Shown here one piece after another: positions 9,143 to 17,932 of a stretch of 64,000 bases of DNA. A program made the position numbers and the translations under genes. The stretch's first letter is position 1, and the number at the start of each line of letters is the position of its first letter. The DNA is from Streptomyces hygroscopicus (lineage in GTDB: Bacteria > Actinomycetota > Actinomycetes > Streptomycetales > Streptomycetaceae), in NCBI GenBank assembly GCA_002021875.1, contig CP018627.1, forward strand, positions 8,804,001 to 8,868,000, written 5' to 3'. The notes under the pieces are model-generated. The model was not told the DNA's origin. It searched no databases and worked only from the letters and a program-made list of their open reading frames with translations.

Positions 9143-9391
9143 AGGGTCCTGGATCTTTCTGATCTGCCCATCCTTGGTCACGCGGCGAATGCGGCAGTGA
9201 ACGCGATCTTCTCGGGGGTGGACTTCCGCCTCTTCCCGCTGCAGAACCCGGGCCTGGTCCCGGTGCCCCTCGGGTTCCTCGCGGGCTGGCTCGGGACGGT
9301 CACCTCACTCGCGCCCGCGGACGTCCCCGGCCATGCCGCCATGCACGCCGAGACGGAGGTGCGGGCCCTCACCGGGGCGGGCGCGGCCTGA
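9143..9391 (+). pseudogene. C-terminal remnant of an ActP/MctC-type sodium:solute symporter
   Basis: An open stretch after a TGA at 9140-9142 reads VNAIFSGVDFRLFPLQNPGL... then PLGFLAGWLGTV, ending AEMEVRSLTG-like as HAETEVRALTGAGAA. This closely resembles the last transmembrane helix and conserved tail of cation-acetate/monocarboxylate symporters (ActP, MctC), usually about 530 residues. Only about 80 residues remain; there is no start codon with a ribosome site, no upstream half, and no matching sequence between the topoisomerase stop and 9140. It looks like a deletion remnant. It sits next to a CitA/CitB-like system that in relatives may regulate such a transporter. Confidence 0.7.
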
Positions 9392-9445
9392 CGGACAGGG
9401 AACAGGGCGGGGGACAGACCCCCGCACGGCGGTGCTTGGCTGAGA

Positions 9446-10147
9446 TCAGACCCACACATACCGGTGCTCGGGGCGGCCGGTCTCGCCGTATTTCAGGCTG
9501 AGCCGCACCCGCCCCGTGCGCTCCAGCAGCTTCAGATAGCGCTGTGCGGTCTGTCGGCTGAGCGAGGAGCGCTCGGCCACCTCCTGCGCCGACAGCGGGC
9601 CCTCGGCGCCCCGCAGCACCTCTCGTACGAGATCGGCGGTGAGCGCCGAGTGGCCCTTGGGCAGCTCCGCGGGGCCGGCCGAGGCGCCGCCCAGGGCGCC
9701 GAAGATCCGGTCCACCTGGTCCTGTCCGGCCTCGCCGTCGCCCTCCAGCGCACGGCGCAGCGCCGCGTACCCCTCCAACTTGGCGCGCAGCCCCGCGAAG
9801 GTGAAGGGCTTGACCAGGTACTGCAGCGCACCATGGCGCATCGCTGCCTGGACGGTCGCGATATCGCGGGCCGCGGTCACCATGATGATGTCGGTGTGGT
9901 GGCCGAGCTGCCGCAGCCGCCGCACCAGCGACAGCCCCGTCCCATCCGGCAGATAGTGGTCGAGCAGCACCAGGTCGACGGGGGTGGTCTCCAGGACGGC
10001 CAGCGCCTCGGCGGCGGAGTGCGCCTGCCCCGCGACACGGAAACCGGCCACCTTTCCGACGTACGCGGCGTTGACCCGGGCCACCCGGACGTCGTCGTCC
10101 ACGACCAGCACCTCCAGGAGCCCGCCCGGTCCCGATCCAAGGGTCAT
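9446..10147 (-). CDS. CitB/DpiA-type response regulator
   Basis: A 233-residue response regulator. The receiver domain spans residues 11-125, with the acidic pocket DDD (17-19), phospho-acceptor Asp63 in LLDHYLPDG and Lys in LVKPF. The C-terminal domain has a helix-turn-helix (EVAERSSLSRQTAQRYLKLL) typical of CitT/DpiA/DctR regulators of organic-acid uptake. The frame is open upstream to 10435, but ATG 10147 overlaps the kinase stop in an ATGA junction and starts the receiver fold, so the longer N terminus is rejected. It is co-transcribed with and downstream of its kinase. The likely target is a C2-C4 carboxylate transporter, possibly the degraded symporter next door. Confidence 0.9.
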   Translation of the reverse strand: MTLGSGPGGLLEVLVVDDDVRVARVNAAYVGKVAGFRVAGQAHSAAEALAVLETTPVDLVLLDHYLPDGTGLSLVRRLRQLGHHTDIIMVTAARDIATVQAAMRHGALQYLVKPFTFAGLRAKLEGYAALRRALEGDGEAGQDQVDRIFGALGGASAGPAELPKGHSALTADLVREVLRGAEGPLSAQEVAERSSLSRQTAQRYLKLLERTGRVRLSLKYGETGRPEHRYVWV

Positions 10148-11814
10148 CGTGGCTCTCCTGTCGCGGTCAGCGGCGCCCCGGCCGGCTGTTCGGCCAGCGC
10201 CTCGGGGAGGACGACGGTGAACTCCGCGCCCCCGCCCTCGCGGTCGGACACGCGGACGCTGCCACCCTGGCGCCCGGCCAGGCGGCGGACCAGCGCGAGC
10301 CCTATGCCGCGTTTGCCGTGCGCGGGCGGCTCCTTGGTCGACCAGCCCTCGGTGAAGACCACATCGCGCCGGTCGGCGGGGATCCCGGGGCCGGTGTCGG
10401 AGACCCGCAGCAGCACCGTACGGTCGTCCGCGCACAGCTCCACCTCGACATGCGGCTCCCGCGAACCGACCGCCGCGTCCAAGGCGTTGTCGATGAGATT
10501 GCCGACGATCGTCACCAGCCCCGGCGGGTCCACCAGCCGGTTGGGCAGCAGGCTGTCCTCGGCGACGGACAGCGAGACCCCGCGTTCGGTGGCGACCGTG
10601 GCCTTGCCGACCAGCAGGGAGGCCAGCAGCGGATCGTGCACCCGCTCGGTGACCTGCTCGGCGGTGGCCCGGTGCACCCCGATCGCCTCGGTGATGAACT
10701 CCATCGCCTCGTCGTGCAGTTCGAGTTCGAGCAGGCCCAGGAGGGTGTGCATCCGGTTGGCGTGCTCATGGTCCTGCGCCCGCAGGGCGTCGATCAGCCC
10801 CCGGGTGCCGTCCAGCTCGCGGCCCAGCCGCTCCAGTTCGGTGCGGTCGCGGAGAGTGACCACCGCACCGCCGTCGTCCGTCGGCATCCGGTTGGCGACC
10901 AGCACCCGGCCGCCGCTGACGGTCAGCAGATCGGCGCCGCTGACCCGGCCGGACAGCACATCGGTCGTACGGCCCGGGGCGAGCACCGCCTCCAGGGGCC
11001 GGCCGGTGTCCTCGGGGCACAGCTCCAGCAGCCGCTGCGCCTCGTCGTTGACCAGCCGGATGCGGCCGTGGGCGTCGAGGGCGACGACGCCTTCCCGGAT
11101 GCCGTGGAGCATCGCCTCGCGCTCGGCGAGCAGCGCGGAGATGTCGGAGAAGGCCAGATCATGGGTGCGTCGCTGGAGCCGGCGGGCGACCACATACGCC
11201 GCGAGGGCGCCGACGGCGAGTGCGCCGCCCGCGTAGGCGAGCATCTCCGGGACCGAGGCGACGAGCCGGGCGCGCACGCTCTCGTAGGAGATGCCCACCG
11301 AGACGGCGCCCACGATACGGCCGCTCTCGGCGCGCAGTGGCACCTTGCCGCGGGCCGAGCGGCCGAGGGTGCCCTCGTCGATCTCCATGATCTCCCGGCC
11401 CTCGATGGCGTCGGTGGGGTCGGTGGATACATGCTTCCCGATCTCGCCCGGGGAGGTGTGCGACCAGCGCACCCCGCCCCGATCCATGATCACGACGTAT
11501 TCGGCGCCGGTCGCCCGGCGGATGCGCTCCGCCTCGGTCTGCACGGGCCCGTCGGCGGTGGGCCGGGTGCGCTGGAGCGCCTCGGCCAGCCGGGGCTCGG
11601 CGGCCGTGGTCTGGGCGATGGCGAGGGCTCGGCGCATGGCCTGGTCGTCGAGGTGGTCGCTGAGCGGCGCGAGGAAGAGGCCGGTCGCGAGCACGGTGAC
11701 ACCCGTGGCGATGGCCAGCTGCATCAGCAGGACCTGGGAGAAGACGCGTCGGGGCCAGCCGATGCGCCACCTTGTGGCCGTGGCTGTCTGCCCCGGCGGT
11801 ATCGCGGCGCTCAT
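10144..11814 (-). CDS. CitA/DcuS-type sensor histidine kinase
   Basis: A 556-residue membrane kinase. Transmembrane helices at about 27-50 and 188-211 flank an extracytoplasmic PAS-like sensor (single Cache, as in CitA/DcuS), then a cytoplasmic PAS (about 220-330), a SpoOB-type dimerisation helix with RAQDHEHANRMH (His349 or His351 as phospho-acceptor) and an HATPase domain (NLIDNALDA, DTGPGIP, GIGLALVRRL). It senses external carboxylates in known relatives. I prefer ATG 11814 (MSAAIPPG), which puts the first helix at a normal distance; the open frame reaches 11901, and neither start has a strong Shine-Dalgarno sequence. It overlaps the regulator by four bases. Confidence 0.9.
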   Translation of the reverse strand: MSAAIPPGQTATATRWRIGWPRRVFSQVLLMQLAIATGVTVLATGLFLAPLSDHLDDQAMRRALAIAQTTAAEPRLAEALQRTRPTADGPVQTEAERIRRATGAEYVVIMDRGGVRWSHTSPGEIGKHVSTDPTDAIEGREIMEIDEGTLGRSARGKVPLRAESGRIVGAVSVGISYESVRARLVASVPEMLAYAGGALAVGALAAYVVARRLQRRTHDLAFSDISALLAEREAMLHGIREGVVALDAHGRIRLVNDEAQRLLELCPEDTGRPLEAVLAPGRTTDVLSGRVSGADLLTVSGGRVLVANRMPTDDGGAVVTLRDRTELERLGRELDGTRGLIDALRAQDHEHANRMHTLLGLLELELHDEAMEFITEAIGVHRATAEQVTERVHDPLLASLLVGKATVATERGVSLSVAEDSLLPNRLVDPPGLVTIVGNLIDNALDAAVGSREPHVEVELCADDRTVLLRVSDTGPGIPADRRDVVFTEGWSTKEPPAHGKRGIGLALVRRLAGRQGGSVRVSDREGGGAEFTVVLPEALAEQPAGAPLTATGEPR

Positions 11815-11957
11815 GGCAACGAAGGGTAACCAAGGGCGGGCCGGAGGGGCCGCGTCAGGACCCCGGGGAGGGGGCCGGGAGCGGCGATCCCGTGGTGGCA
11901 TGGCGTGTCAGAGGGAAGGGTGGCGATCTCGGAGTGCCACGGGCGCGGGGCGTGGGC

Positions 11958-12932
11958 TCAGAGGCGGCCGGCGGCCATCGCCCGTACGCCATGCGCGGGC
12001 TGCCTCGCGACCCGGATCCCGACGACCTCCATCCGGGCCGGGGAGCCCAGGGGTGAGCCGCAGCTTTCGGGGCGCGGCGGCGCCGTGGCGACCTGCGCGA
12101 CGCTCACCCGCCAGGCCCGGCCGTCGCGGTGCGCGACGGTCACCGACCAGACCGGGGCCTCGCCCTCGGTCCCCGCGACGGTCAGCGCGTCCGCCCCGTC
12201 CTCGCCGGTCAGCTCGCGGACGGCCAGCTCCGCCGCCTGGCCGGGGCGCTCCCAGGCGGAGCGGCCTCGGCAGCTCTCGGTGACCACCCGGCCCTGCCGC
12301 AGCGCCTCGATGACGTCCTTGACGCCTTGCGCGGTGGCACGGCCGTAGGTGTAGCCGTGCGGCAGCACGACGAGGGTGGGGGAGAAGCGATGGCCGCCGA
12401 TATGGGTGATCTCCCAGGTGCCGTGGACACCGGAGGCGGCCAGCTCACCGGCCAGCGGGCGGCCGAGGAGGGCGCAGCAGCGGTCGCGCTTGCCGTTGGT
12501 GCACACCAGCACCAGCGGATCGCCGGTGTACTCCTCCCAGGCCGCGGGGTCGTGGGGGCGCAGGGTGAGCCCGCCGGGGTCGCCCGCGCCCAGCGCGGCG
12601 AAGTCCAGGCCGAGCAGCCGTGCGGGGTCGTCCAGGGCGGTGGTGCGGATCCAGGAGCGGCCGGGCCGGGTGTGGGCCACGAAGACCCGGTGCCGGGCGC
12701 CGGTGTGCAGATCGGCGTGACGGCCGGGGCGGCGGATCAGTGCGACCCGTACGCCGGTGTCCTCGGCGGCGCGCTCCAGCGCGCGTCCGAGGGCCCTGTC
12801 GAGCCTGCTGGCGGTGAGGGCCTCGGTGCCCCAGGGCCCGGGCTGTTCCACCAGCAGCCAGGTGGGGGCGGTGGCCGCCGTCCCGGCGAGCGGCTCGGAC
12901 AGGTCGCGGGAAGCGGTCGCGCACGTGCTCAC
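11958..12932 (-). CDS. Sucrase/ferredoxin-like protein
   Basis: A 324-residue protein of the Suc_Fer-like family, a thioredoxin-fold group related to [2Fe-2S] ferredoxins. The key cysteines are in VCTNGKRDRCC (about residue 150) with HIGGHRF downstream, matching the family's metal or cluster region. GTG 12932 (VSTCATASRDLS) is favoured because the family begins with a CxxA..RD segment; the frame open to 13106 adds Arg-rich shadow sequence. There is no Shine-Dalgarno sequence, and TAGGCT lies 7 bases before the start, so translation is probably leaderless. A 19-base iron box lies directly upstream, so iron-responsive repression by DmdR1/IdeR is likely. The precise biochemical role is unknown; reduction of iron compounds is possible. 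Confidence 0.82.
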   Translation of the reverse strand: MSTCATASRDLSEPLAGTAATAPTWLLVEQPGPWGTEALTASRLDRALGRALERAAEDTGVRVALIRRPGRHADLHTGARHRVFVAHTRPGRSWIRTTALDDPARLLGLDFAALGAGDPGGLTLRPHDPAAWEEYTGDPLVLVCTNGKRDRCCALLGRPLAGELAASGVHGTWEITHIGGHRFSPTLVVLPHGYTYGRATAQGVKDVIEALRQGRVVTESCRGRSAWERPGQAAELAVRELTGEDGADALTVAGTEGEAPVWSVTVAHRDGRAWRVSVAQVATAPPRPESCGSPLGSPARMEVVGIRVARQPAHGVRAMAAGRL

Positions 12933-12951
12933 GAAGGTAAGCCTAACCTCT
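12933..12951 (-). promoter_or_regulatory. Iron box (DmdR1/IdeR-type operator)
   Basis: Read on the minus strand, AGAGGTTAGGCTTACCTTC matches the DtxR-family iron box TTAGGTTAGGCTAACCTAA at 14 of 19 positions, including the core AGGTTAGGCT and ACCT. It covers the putative -10 hexamer TAGGCT and abuts the start codon, so a bound repressor would block RNA polymerase. Confidence 0.72.
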
Positions 12952-13157
12952 CTTGATCGATAGTGCGCGCCGGAGCCGTGAGCGTGCGCTGTGCGTGCGC
13001 ACCGGAGCCCCCGGAAGAACGAGCGGCGGGAGCCGCGTGGGCGCCTTACGGTCCGCATGCGACGGAGGGTGGCAGTCCGCATCCCGCCGTGTGCCTGCCG
13101 TTCCATGGGGTGGGAGCCAGGCGCGACAATGGCGCTTCGGGGGTGGAGGGGGCGGAT

Positions 13158-13562
13158 ATGGGCGGTTTATGGGCGCGATGGCGCAGGCGCCGGGGGAGAC
13201 GCGGGGCGCGCTCGCTGGACCCCGGGCTGAGGGCGATGGTGAGGGCGGCCTACGACGAGGGGCGGCCGATTCCGGAATCGCTCGCCCGTAGGGCGGCCGA
13301 GGCCGGTGATCCGCGGGGGATGACCGTCTACGGCATCGGGCTGGGCGAGCGGGGCGCGTACGCCGAGGCGGTCCACTGGCTCGGCAAGGCCGCCGCGACG
13401 GGTGATCTCTCGGCCATGGTGGTGCTCGGCACCGTCCATCTGGACCATGGTGAGCTGGGCGAGGCGGAGCGGCACTTCCGGCGGGCGGCGGACCGTGGCC
13501 ACACCGGTGCGCGCCTCGCCCTCCGGCAGCTGCGCGCCCGGCGCAACGGCAGCGGCCACTGA
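13158..13562 (+). CDS. Small Sel1/TPR-repeat protein
   Basis: A 134-residue protein: a basic N terminus (WARWRRRRGRRGAR), then helical repeats such as LARRAAEAGDPRGMTVYG, AVHWLGKAAATGDLSAMVVL and AERHFRRAADRGHTGARLAL, about 36 residues apart. The A..G pattern is typical of Sel1-like TPR repeats that mediate protein-protein contacts. ATG 13158 follows a GGAGGG run; the open frame from 12963 is rejected because its first 65 residues are Pro/Ala/Gly shadow. No partner can be named. It converges on the topoisomerase A gene across a repeat-rich terminator region. Confidence 0.72.
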   Translation: MGGLWARWRRRRGRRGARSLDPGLRAMVRAAYDEGRPIPESLARRAAEAGDPRGMTVYGIGLGERGAYAEAVHWLGKAAATGDLSAMVVLGTVHLDHGELGEAERHFRRAADRGHTGARLALRQLRARRNGSGH

Positions 13563-13647
13563 TACGTGTGCCGTGACCTTCCGCCGCCCGCGAGGGTCGG
13601 GGCCTTCCGTAAGCCTTCCGTCTGCCCAGGGCGCCGGGGCCAGGGGC

Positions 13648-13742
13648 GTGAACGGCGCGGGCGCCTGTGAACGCCGCGGGGGCCCGTGAACGGTGAGGGG
13701 GCCCGCGAAAGCCGCGGGGGCCCGGGAACGGCGAGGGGCGCG
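13648..13742 (+). repeat. Five imperfect 19-bp tandem repeats
   Basis: Five consecutive 19-base units start at 13648, 13667, 13686, 13705 and 13724; unit 2 is GTGAACGCCGCGGGGGCCC. Units share AAC/AAA at positions 4-6 and a G-run/C-run end. The length is not a multiple of three, and the array lies between convergent genes, so it is non-coding. The last unit runs into the terminator stem. Confidence 0.8.
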
Positions 13743-13766
13743 GCACCCTCGCGGTGCCGCGCCCCT
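13734..13766. terminator. Bidirectional terminator
   Basis: A 14-base perfect stem (13734-13747 with 13753-13766) around a 5-base loop, placed between the convergent Sel1-repeat gene and topoisomerase A gene. Confidence 0.75.
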
Positions 13767-13794
13767 GCTGCGTGCTCGTGCTGTTCGTGCCGGG

Positions 13795-16248
13795 CTACAC
13801 CGGTCCGGCCACCACCGTCACCGGCTTGGCGAGCGGCTCACCCGAGCCGTCCCGGCGCGGGTCGATCTCCGGCAGCGCCGCCGGGGTTCCGTTCGCCCCC
13901 GCCGCGCGGGCCGGGGTCGCGCCCGCCCAGGCCAGGACCAGGATGTCCTCGCCCTTCAGGAACCGCTGGCAGCGCACCCCGCCCGTGGCCCGGCCCTTGC
14001 GCGGGTACTGGTCGAAGGGGGTGAGCTTGGCCGACTGCTGTACCGAGTCATCGAGCGTGCCGCTCGAGCCCGCGATCGTGAAGACCACCGCGTCGCTCGC
14101 CGGGTCGACGGCCGTGAACGAGATCACCTTGGCGCCGGAGGCGAGCTTGACGCCCGCCATACCGCCCGCGGCGCGTCCCTGCGGCCGCACTTGGCTCGCC
14201 GCGTAGCGCAGTAGCTGGGCGTCGTCGGTGATGAAGACCAGATCCTCCTCGCCGGTGCGCAGTTCCACCGCGCCCACGATCCGGTCGCCCTCCTTGAGGC
14301 CGATGACCTCCAACTCGTCCTTGTTGGCCGGGTAGTCGGGGACCACGCGTTTGACAACGCCCTGCTCCGTGCCGATCGCGAGCCCCGGTGAGGACTCGTC
14401 CAGGGTGGTGAGGCAGATCAGCTCCTCGCCCTCCTCCAGGGAGAGGAACTCGGCGATGGGCGCTCCCCCCGCCAGATTGGGCGGCCCGGCCGACTCCGGG
14501 AGCATCGGGAGGTCGATCACCGTGAGCCGCAGCAGCCGCCCGGTCGAGGTCACCGCCCCCACGGATCCCCGGGCCGTCGCCGGGACCGCGGAGAGGATCA
14601 CATCGTGCTTGGCGCGCTTGACCTTCCCCTCGACCGGGAACGGCTCGCCGTCTGCGGTACGGGCCAGCAGCCCGGTGGAGGACAGCAGCACCCGGCAGGG
14701 GTCGTCCGCGACCTCCAGCGGCACCGCGGTCACCGGTGCGTTCGACGACTCCAGCAGCACCGTGCGGCGCGGGGTGCCGAACTTCTTGGCCACCGCGGCC
14801 AGTTCGCCGGAGACCAGCTTGCGCAGCTCGGCGTCGGAGTCGAGGATCCGGGTCAGCTCCTCGATCTCGGTTTTGAGCCGGTCGCGCTCCGACTCCAGCT
14901 CCAGCCGGTCGAACTTGGTCAGCCGGCGCAGCGGAGTGTCCAGGATGTACTGCGTCTGGACCTCGGAGAGGCCGAAGCGCTCGATGAGGGACCGCTTGGC
15001 CTCCGCCGCGTTGTCGCTCTGCCGGATGAGGCGGATGACCTCGTCGATGTCGAGGAGGGCCACCAGCAGACCCTCGACCAGGTGCAGCCGGTTGCGGCGC
15101 TTGGTGCGGCGGAACTCGCTGCGCCGCCGGACCACGTTGAAGCGGTGGTCGAGATAGACCTCCAGCAGCTCCTTGAGCCCCAGCGTGAGCGGCTGGCCGT
15201 CCACCAGCGCCACGTTGTTGATGCCGAAGGACTCCTCCATCGGCGTGAGCTTGTAGAGCTGCTCCAGTACGGCCTCGGGGTTGAAGCCGTTCTTGATCTC
15301 GATGACCAGCCGCAGCCCGTGCTCGCGGTCGGTGAGGTCCTTGACGTCCGCGATGCCCTGCAGCTTCTTCGCGCCGACCAGGTCCTTGATCTTGGAGATG
15401 ACCTTCTCGGGCCCCACGGCGAAGGGCAGCTCGGTGACGACGAGGCCCTTACGGCGGGCCGTCACGTCCTCCACGGCCACCGTGGCGCGGATCTTGAAGG
15501 TGCCGCGCCCGGTCTCGTACGCGTCCCGGATGCCGCTCATGCCCACGATCCGGCCGCCGGTGGGCAGGTCGGGGCCCGGCACATGGCGCATCAGGGTGTC
15601 GAGGTCCGCGCCCGGGTGCCTGATGAGATGGCGGGCGGCGGCGATGACCTCGCCGAGGTTGTGCGGCGGCATATTGGTCGCCATGCCGACCGCGATCCCG
15701 GACGTGCCGTTGACCAGCAGGTTCGGATAGGCGGCGGGGAGGGTGACCGGCTCCTGCTCACTGCCGTCGTAGTTCGGTGAGAAGTCGACCGTTTCCTCGT
15801 CGATCGACTCCGTCATCAGCGAGGTCGCCGACGCCATCCGGCACTCGGTGTACCGCATCGCGGCGGGCGGGTCGTCGTTGCCCAGGGAACCGAAGTTCCC
15901 GTGGCCGTCGACCATCGGCAGGCGCATGGAGAACGGCTGCGCCATGCGCACCAGCGCGTCATAGATCGACGCGTCGCCGTGCGGATGGAGCTTTCCCATC
16001 ACCTCACCGACGACGCGGGCGCACTTGACGAAGCCGCGCTCGGGGCGCAGCCCCATCTCGTTCATCTGGTAGAGGATGCGGCGGTGCACGGGCTTCAGTC
16101 CGTCACGGGCGTCGGGCAGCGCGCGCGAGTAGATGACCGAGTAGGCGTACTCGAGGTAGGAGCCCTGCATCTCGTCGACGACGTCGATGTCGAGGATGCG
16201 CTCCTCGAAGTCGTCCGGCGGCGGGGTCTTCGTGCTGCGGCGGGCCAT
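13795..16248 (-). CDS. parC: DNA topoisomerase IV / gyrase-like subunit A
   Basis: The 817-residue breakage-reunion subunit of a type IIA topoisomerase. The catalytic Tyr133 is in AMRYTECRM; the winged-helix region contains [11 protein letters not shown] (about 50-60) and the quinolone-pocket stretch [12 protein letters not shown] (88-99), with Ala93 and Asp97 at the resistance positions. The C-terminal half has beta-pinwheel blades (for example [19 protein letters not shown]). A canonical GyrA-box was not recognised, which favours ParC over GyrA. ATG 16248 ([10 protein letters not shown]) is preceded by GAAGGAG at 11 bases. It pairs with the subunit B gene at 6874-8997 on the other strand, a separation also remembered from S. 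coelicolor. Confidence 0.93.
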   Translation of the reverse strand: MARRSTKTPPPDDFEERILDIDVVDEMQGSYLEYAYSVIYSRALPDARDGLKPVHRRILYQMNEMGLRPERGFVKCARVVGEVMGKLHPHGDASIYDALVRMAQPFSMRLPMVDGHGNFGSLGNDDPPAAMRYTECRMASATSLMTESIDEETVDFSPNYDGSEQEPVTLPAAYPNLLVNGTSGIAVGMATNMPPHNLGEVIAAARHLIRHPGADLDTLMRHVPGPDLPTGGRIVGMSGIRDAYETGRGTFKIRATVAVEDVTARRKGLVVTELPFAVGPEKVISKIKDLVGAKKLQGIADVKDLTDREHGLRLVIEIKNGFNPEAVLEQLYKLTPMEESFGINNVALVDGQPLTLGLKELLEVYLDHRFNVVRRRSEFRRTKRRNRLHLVEGLLVALLDIDEVIRLIRQSDNAAEAKRSLIERFGLSEVQTQYILDTPLRRLTKFDRLELESERDRLKTEIEELTRILDSDAELRKLVSGELAAVAKKFGTPRRTVLLESSNAPVTAVPLEVADDPCRVLLSSTGLLARTADGEPFPVEGKVKRAKHDVILSAVPATARGSVGAVTSTGRLLRLTVIDLPMLPESAGPPNLAGGAPIAEFLSLEEGEELICLTTLDESSPGLAIGTEQGVVKRVVPDYPANKDELEVIGLKEGDRIVGAVELRTGEEDLVFITDDAQLLRYAASQVRPQGRAAGGMAGVKLASGAKVISFTAVDPASDAVVFTIAGSSGTLDDSVQQSAKLTPFDQYPRKGRATGGVRCQRFLKGEDILVLAWAGATPARAAGANGTPAALPEIDPRRDGSGEPLAKPVTVVAGPV

Positions 16249-16561
16249 CGCGCTTGCGGCTCCTTCAACTGCCGATGCGGGATCTGACGCGGACCATTGT
16301 GGCCCGGGCCGCCGACAAGTGTGGAACGGCCCGGGGTCGCAAGGGCCGGCGCGGGCCCCGAAACCGGGTCCGGCGGCCCCGTGTGACGGCCTCTCGAAGG
16401 GCGACGCGCTGCGCCCGAGAGGCTGCGGAAACGGTTCGCGGCAGCTCGGGAGGGCGGGAACGGACCGGAACTTCGCCAGATGTCCGTCCCCTTGCATACA
16501 GTGACAGAAGCGCTGCGCATGCGGCTGGCACGCGCTCCATCACGCGATCGAAGGGACGTAC
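16249..16561. other. Divergent promoter region between parC and M16 peptidase genes
   Basis: In these 313 bases no gene is supported; the open frames are shadows. A possible -10 hexamer TACAGT at 16497-16502 faces the peptidase gene, with TTCGCC 19 bases upstream as a weak -35. Confidence 0.45.
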
Positions 16562-17932
16562 ATGCCCATGGGTCACACGGCCACGCAGCAGGCCGGCTCC
16601 GGCGGCCTGAAAGCGACCGAGCACCGCCTGGCCAATGGCCTGCGCGTGGTGCTCTCCGAGGACCATCTGACCCCGGTCGCCGCGGTCTGTCTGTGGTACG
16701 ACGTCGGCTCGCGCCATGAGGTCAAGGGGCGCACCGGCCTGGCTCACCTCTTCGAGCACCTGATGTTCCAGGGCTCGGCGCAGGTGACCGGCAACGGCCA
16801 CTTCGAGCTGGTGCAGGGGGCCGGCGGCTCGCTCAACGGCACGACCAGCTTCGAGCGCACCAATTACTTCGAGACGATGCCCGCCCACCAGGTCGAGCTC
16901 GCCCTGTGGCTGGAGGCCGACCGGATGGGGTCCCTCCTGACCGCGCTGGACGAGGAGAGCCTGGAGAACCAGCGCGACGTCGTCAAGAACGAGCGCCGCC
17001 AGCGGTACGACAACGTCCCGTACGGCACCGCCTTCGAGAAGCTCGTCTCCATGGCGTACCCCGAGGGCCACCCGTACCACCACACCCCGATCGGCTCCAT
17101 GGCCGACCTGGACGCGGCCTCCCTGGAGGACGCGCGGGAGTTCTTCCGCACCTACTACGCCCCGAACAACGCCGTGCTGTCGATCGTCGGTGACATCGAC
17201 CCCGAGCAGACGCTCGCCTGGATCGAGAAGTACTTCGGCTCCATCCCCTCCCACGACGGCAAGCGGCCGCCCCGCGACGGCACGCTCCCGGAGGTGATCG
17301 GCGACCAGCTGCGCGAGGTCGTGGAGGAAGAGGTCCCCGCCCGTGCCCTGATGGCCGCCTACCGGCTGCCGCACGACGGCACCCGTGAGGCCGACGCCGC
17401 CGATCTGGCGCTGACCGTCCTCGGCGGCGGGGAGTCCTCCCGGCTCCACAACCGCCTGGTGCGCCGTGACCGCACCGCCGTGGCCGCCGGATTCGGCCTG
17501 CTGCGGCTGTCCGGCGCCCCCTCGCTCGGCTGGCTGGACGTGAAGACCTCCGGCGGTGTCGAGGTGCCGGCCATCGAGACCGCCGTGGACGAGGAGCTGG
17601 CCCGCTTCGCCGAGGAGGGGCCGACCCCGCAGGAGATGGAGCGGGCGCAGGCGCAGATCGAGCGCGAGTGGCTGGACCGGCTGGCCACGGTCGGCGGCCG
17701 GGCCGACGAGCTCTGCCGGTACGCCGTGCTCTTCGGCGACCCGCAGCTGGCGCTGACCGCCGTGGAGCGGGTGCTCGACATCACCGCCGAGGAGGTGCGG
17801 GCCGTGGCCGCGGCGCGGCTGCGCCCCGACAACCGCGCCGTGCTGGTCTACGAGCCCGTCCAGGGCGCCGAGGACGCAGCCGACACCGCCGAAGCCGCCG
17901 AGACCGACGCAGAAGGGGAGGCGGCCCAGTGA
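16562..17932 (+). CDS. M16 zinc metallopeptidase, catalytic subunit
   Basis: A 456-residue insulinase/mitochondrial-processing-peptidase-family protein. The inverted zinc motif HxxEH is present as His62-Leu-Phe-Glu65-His66, with the distal glutamate expected in NQRDVVKNERRQR about 76 residues later, so it should be catalytically active. Two M16 domains follow in order. ATG 16562 has AAGGGA five bases upstream. The gene overlaps the next by GTGA, and the pair resembles the alpha/beta organisation of bacterial PqqF-like or MPP-like heterodimers. There is no signal peptide, so it is probably cytoplasmic and degrades peptides. Substrate unknown. Confidence 0.92.
   Translation: MPMGHTATQQAGSGGLKATEHRLANGLRVVLSEDHLTPVAAVCLWYDVGSRHEVKGRTGLAHLFEHLMFQGSAQVTGNGHFELVQGAGGSLNGTTSFERTNYFETMPAHQVELALWLEADRMGSLLTALDEESLENQRDVVKNERRQRYDNVPYGTAFEKLVSMAYPEGHPYHHTPIGSMADLDAASLEDAREFFRTYYAPNNAVLSIVGDIDPEQTLAWIEKYFGSIPSHDGKRPPRDGTLPEVIGDQLREVVEEEVPARALMAAYRLPHDGTREADAADLALTVLGGGESSRLHNRLVRRDRTAVAAGFGLLRLSGAPSLGWLDVKTSGGVEVPAIETAVDEELARFAEEGPTPQEMERAQAQIEREWLDRLATVGGRADELCRYAVLFGDPQLALTAVERVLDITAEEVRAVAAARLRPDNRAVLVYEPVQGAEDAADTAEAAETDAEGEAAQ

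Noticed and set aside
6607-9171. 854-residue minus-strand open frame over the topoisomerase B gene
   Set aside because: Shadow of a clearly identified gene with no protein-like motifs; long antisense frames are expected at this GC content.
13648-13742. Possible CRISPR array
   Set aside because: Units are contiguous 19-mers without spacers; they are plain tandem repeats.
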